Source: Prevotella brunnea
GTDB lineage: Bacteria > Bacteroidota > Bacteroidia > Bacteroidales > Bacteroidaceae
Reading direction: 5' to 3'
DNA length: 44,502 nucleotides
Assembly: GCF_008016795.1 (NCBI RefSeq)
Contig: NZ_SDIK01000059.1
Coordinates: forward strand, 1-44,502
Notes under the pieces: model-generated
Told to the model about the DNA's origin: nothing
What the model saw: the letters and a program-made list of their open reading frames with translations, nothing else
Databases searched by the model: none
Made by a program: the position numbers and the translations under genes
In this document: positions 42,612 to 44,502 of the stretch, piece by piece
Numbering within the stretch: the stretch's first letter is position 1
How the letters are laid out: every line of letters begins with the position of its first letter

Positions 42612-42633
42612 AGAACTGAAAATCTATATATCT

Positions 42634-43098
42634 ATGATGGAACTACGACAGATTGCCAAATTGTTTTTAAGACTCTCCGTTGCCACTTCTATGCTTTCGG
42701 CAGTTGCCGACCGCTTTGGATTATGGGCAAAGGAAGTATGTATGTGGGGAGACCCCGACAAGTTTTTGGCTTATACGCAAACATTACTTCCCTATGTCCC
42801 GGCTGATTACATCGCCATATTGGGTTGGACAGCCACCGGACTAGAAGTTTTCTGCTCTCTTTTCCTTCTCTTGGGATTGAAACTAAAGTGGATTGCTCCA
42901 CTCTCCGGTTTGTTGCTTCTCACTTTTGCGTTGGCAATGGCAACATCAATAGGCATCAAAGCTCCGATGGACTATTCCGTATTCTCGATTTCAGCCGCGG
43001 CTTTCGCGATACCGGCGTGTGGAAACGGACTGATGGAGATGGACAATTTGTTCAGGCGCAGGCGCAGGGACAGCAGAAGAATACAAATGATAGGTTAA
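42634..43098 (+). CDS. DoxX-like small membrane protein
   Basis: A 154-residue protein with about four membrane helices (LFLRLSVATSMLSAVADRFGLW, YIAILGWTATGLEVFCSLFLLLGL, PLSGLLLLTFALAMATSIG, SISAAAFAIPACG) and a basic C-terminal tail. The pattern (SAVADRFG...ILGWTATGLEVFCSLFLLLGL) fits DoxX/DoxX-like proteins, whose function is poorly defined. It follows the U32 gene by 22 nt and precedes sufE by 16 nt. Confidence 0.72.
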   Translation: MMELRQIAKLFLRLSVATSMLSAVADRFGLWAKEVCMWGDPDKFLAYTQTLLPYVPADYIAILGWTATGLEVFCSLFLLLGLKLKWIAPLSGLLLLTFALAMATSIGIKAPMDYSVFSISAAAFAIPACGNGLMEMDNLFRRRRRDSRRIQMIG

Positions 43099-43114
43099 AC
43101 AAACGAAGAAGAAA

Positions 43115-43531
43115 ATGACGATAAACGAATTGCAAGATGAGGTAATAGAGGAGTTCTCGGAGTTTACCGACTGGATGGATAAATACCAAATGCTCATTGA
43201 TTTGGGAAACGAATTAAAGCCTTTGGGAACTCAATATAAGAATGAGCAAAACCTTATTGATGGTTGTCAGAGCAGAGTGTGGCTGCAATGCGACAAGGTG
43301 GACGACAAGTTGGTGTTCACTGCTGACTCCGATGCGCTCATAACAAAGGGCATAATCGCTTTGCTCATTCGCGTCATCAGCGGGCATACCCCAAAGGAAA
43401 TCATGGATGCCGACCTTTATTTCATCGAGAAGATTGGGCTGCGCCAGCATCTTAGTCCGACACGTAGCAACGGTTTGCTCTCCATGGTGAAACAAATCAA
43501 GTCGTATGCCATTGCTTATTCCATGAAATAA
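43115..43531 (+). CDS. sufE: SufE family sulfur acceptor
   Basis: A 138-residue protein with the SufE core: EFSEFTDWMDKYQMLIDLGNELKPL, then IDGCQSRVWLQ, where Cys51 is the persulfide-accepting residue, and the C-terminal IEKIGLRQHLSPTRSNGLLSMVKQIK. It takes sulfur from the cysteine desulfurase SufS and passes it to the SufBCD scaffold for Fe-S cluster assembly. No suf genes are adjacent. Its location in a run with the U32 gene, a likely Fe-S protein, may be more than coincidence. Confidence 0.93.
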   Translation: MTINELQDEVIEEFSEFTDWMDKYQMLIDLGNELKPLGTQYKNEQNLIDGCQSRVWLQCDKVDDKLVFTADSDALITKGIIALLIRVISGHTPKEIMDADLYFIEKIGLRQHLSPTRSNGLLSMVKQIKSYAIAYSMK

Positions 43532-43593
43532 GTCTTCGGGAGATGAATTCTTTTTACTTGCGAAACGGGCTGTTTAGATTGTAATTTACACCG

Positions 43594-44139
43594 ATGAGAA
43601 AACTGCGTGCCATAGAGATGAAACGGTTGTCCCCGGGTGAGTTCAAGGTAGCGAAGAAACTGCCCCTTGTCGTCGTGCTCGACGATGTGCGGTCGCTCTA
43701 CAATGTGGGCAGCGTGTTCCGTTCTTGCGATGCTTTTCGTGTGGAGGCGGTTTATCTTTGTGGAATTACGGCAACACCGCCAAGTGTGGAAATCCACAAG
43801 ACAGCTTTGGGAGCGGAAGACTCCGTGGATTGGAAGTATTTCGCGAATACGGCGGATGCCCTGCACGAACTCCACTCTCGCAATTATTTCGTTTACAGCG
43901 TGGAGCAGGTGGAAGGCTCAACAAAACTTCATCGCTTGCATGTCGAACATTCAAACCGCCATTATGCCGTGGTGTTGGGGAATGAAGTGAAAGGGGTGAA
44001 GCAGGAGATAGTGGACGAAAGTGATGGCTGTTTGGAAATACCGCAATTCGGTACGAAACATTCGCTCAACGTGAGTGTTACGGCAGGTATCGTTCTTTGG
44101 GAATTTACCCGGCAATTGCTGCCGCGTGAGGGCAGATGA
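43594..44139 (+). CDS. SpoU/TrmH family RNA methyltransferase
   Basis: A 181-residue SPOUT-class enzyme that should 2'-O-methylate ribose in tRNA or rRNA using S-adenosylmethionine. Motif 1 is LDDVRSLYNVGSVFRSCDAF, motif 2 VVLGNEVKGVKQEIV and motif 3 IPQFGTKHSLNVSVTAGIVLWEF, which together form the trefoil knot. No extra N-terminal RNA-binding domain, so the short form. It lies 62 nt after sufE in the same direction and may belong to the same operon. Confidence 0.92.
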   Translation: MRKLRAIEMKRLSPGEFKVAKKLPLVVVLDDVRSLYNVGSVFRSCDAFRVEAVYLCGITATPPSVEIHKTALGAEDSVDWKYFANTADALHELHSRNYFVYSVEQVEGSTKLHRLHVEHSNRHYAVVLGNEVKGVKQEIVDESDGCLEIPQFGTKHSLNVSVTAGIVLWEFTRQLLPREGR

Positions 44140-44359
44140 AGCGATGCCGGTGAGGACGGACTACCTTTGGCGAGGCGGAAGAATCTTCCTTATCCGCTAT
44201 GTGGGAATGACCATTCGAAAGGGTAAGAAAAGTTTACAGATGTGAAATTGGAAAAAGACGGATAACTTGCAGTAAATCAGTACGATAGATTTTAAAAATC
44301 AAAATGTCTTATACGGATTTAGCTTGTCACAATTCTGACTATAAAAAAAGTAAGAAATT
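44140..44359. other. Spacer before the right-hand transposase
   Basis: 220 nt with no gene seen. The insertion element at the right edge presumably begins in this stretch, but its terminal repeat cannot be placed without its partner. Confidence 0.4.
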
Positions 44360-44502
44360 ATGACAAAACGTAAAACCCCGCGCGAATTTTCGTATTCGTT
44401 CAAGCTGCAAGTGTTAATTGATTATTATTCTAGCGGTTCTTATCAAGCGTCTATATTGCGTAAGTGGAATGTGTCTAGTGGTTCGATGTTCAAATGGCTG
44501 AA
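44360..44502 (+). CDS. Transposase, N-terminal part (IS3/OrfA-like helix-turn-helix)
   Basis: The frame starts MTKRKTPREFSYSFKLQVLI and is cut by the window edge after 47 codons. The EFSYSFKLQVLIDYYSSGSYQASILRKWNV segment and the following SSGSMFKWL form a helix-turn-helix of the kind found at the start of IS3-family OrfA and related transposases (xFSxEFKLxVV...W.V...tl.kW). The family is a reasonable guess; completeness is unknown. Five A/G-rich bases precede the ATG. Confidence 0.7.
   Translation, partial: MTKRKTPREFSYSFKLQVLIDYYSSGSYQASILRKWNVSSGSMFKWL

Overview
The window looks like a chromosomal segment of a Prevotella-type member of the Bacteroidales. The supporting evidence is a SusC/SusD pair, a C10 (streptopain-like) protease with a C-terminal type IX sorting domain, a RagB-type lipoprotein, and repeated Bacteroidetes-type promoters (TTTG, 19-21 nt, TAnnTTTG). 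Shine-Dalgarno sequences are mostly weak. An oral Prevotella (the P. intermedia group is one candidate) fits best, but the species is an inference. Both ends are cut inside transposase genes: an IS256-type C-terminus at the left and an IS3/OrfA-like N-terminus at the right.

Layout. 0-4.5 kb: IS remnant, a small exported carboxypeptidase-regulatory-like protein, YitT membrane protein, S41 protease, HutD-like protein. 4.8-7.4 kb: a P1B metal ATPase flanked by inverted copies of a non-coding repeat. 7.8-10.8 kb: C10 protease with T9SS domain. 10.8-12.6 kb: gene-poor stretch with a palindrome array, five 88-bp tandem repeats derived from the 3' half of tRNA-Pro, and the tRNA-Pro gene. 12.6-16.6 kb: pdxS-pdxT (PLP synthase) convergent with a ThiD-like/AraC fusion and a patatin-like phospholipase. 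16.7-26 kb: a long RluA-type pseudouridine synthase, a cysteine desulfidase family protein, small proteins, a ComEA-like HhH protein, VanZ-like protein, and a probable operon of acyl-CoA ligase, prfB, a 47-residue membrane protein and a CYTH protein. 26-32.6 kb: repeats, tRNA-Asn, an isolated SusC/SusD pair. 32.7-41.3 kb: htpG, murF, cysS, pncB, a C1B-type lipoprotein protease. 41.3-44.1 kb: U32, DoxX-like, SufE and SpoU methyltransferase genes in a row.

Most genes are housekeeping. The best leads are: (1) the ThiD-AraC fusion next to pdxST, whose kinase domain has lost the catalytic Cys position (GTGCT-type motif reads GAGGA) and so looks like a sensor instead of an enzyme; (2) a family of intergenic arrays of imperfect palindromes with a strict 22-bp period at six places, plus a seventh array of unrelated sequence with the same 22-bp period; (3) a tRNA-Pro 3'-half plus terminator that has been tandemly duplicated five times, comparable in architecture to the E. 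coli tyrT repeats. All of this is read by eye; no alignment or database search was run.
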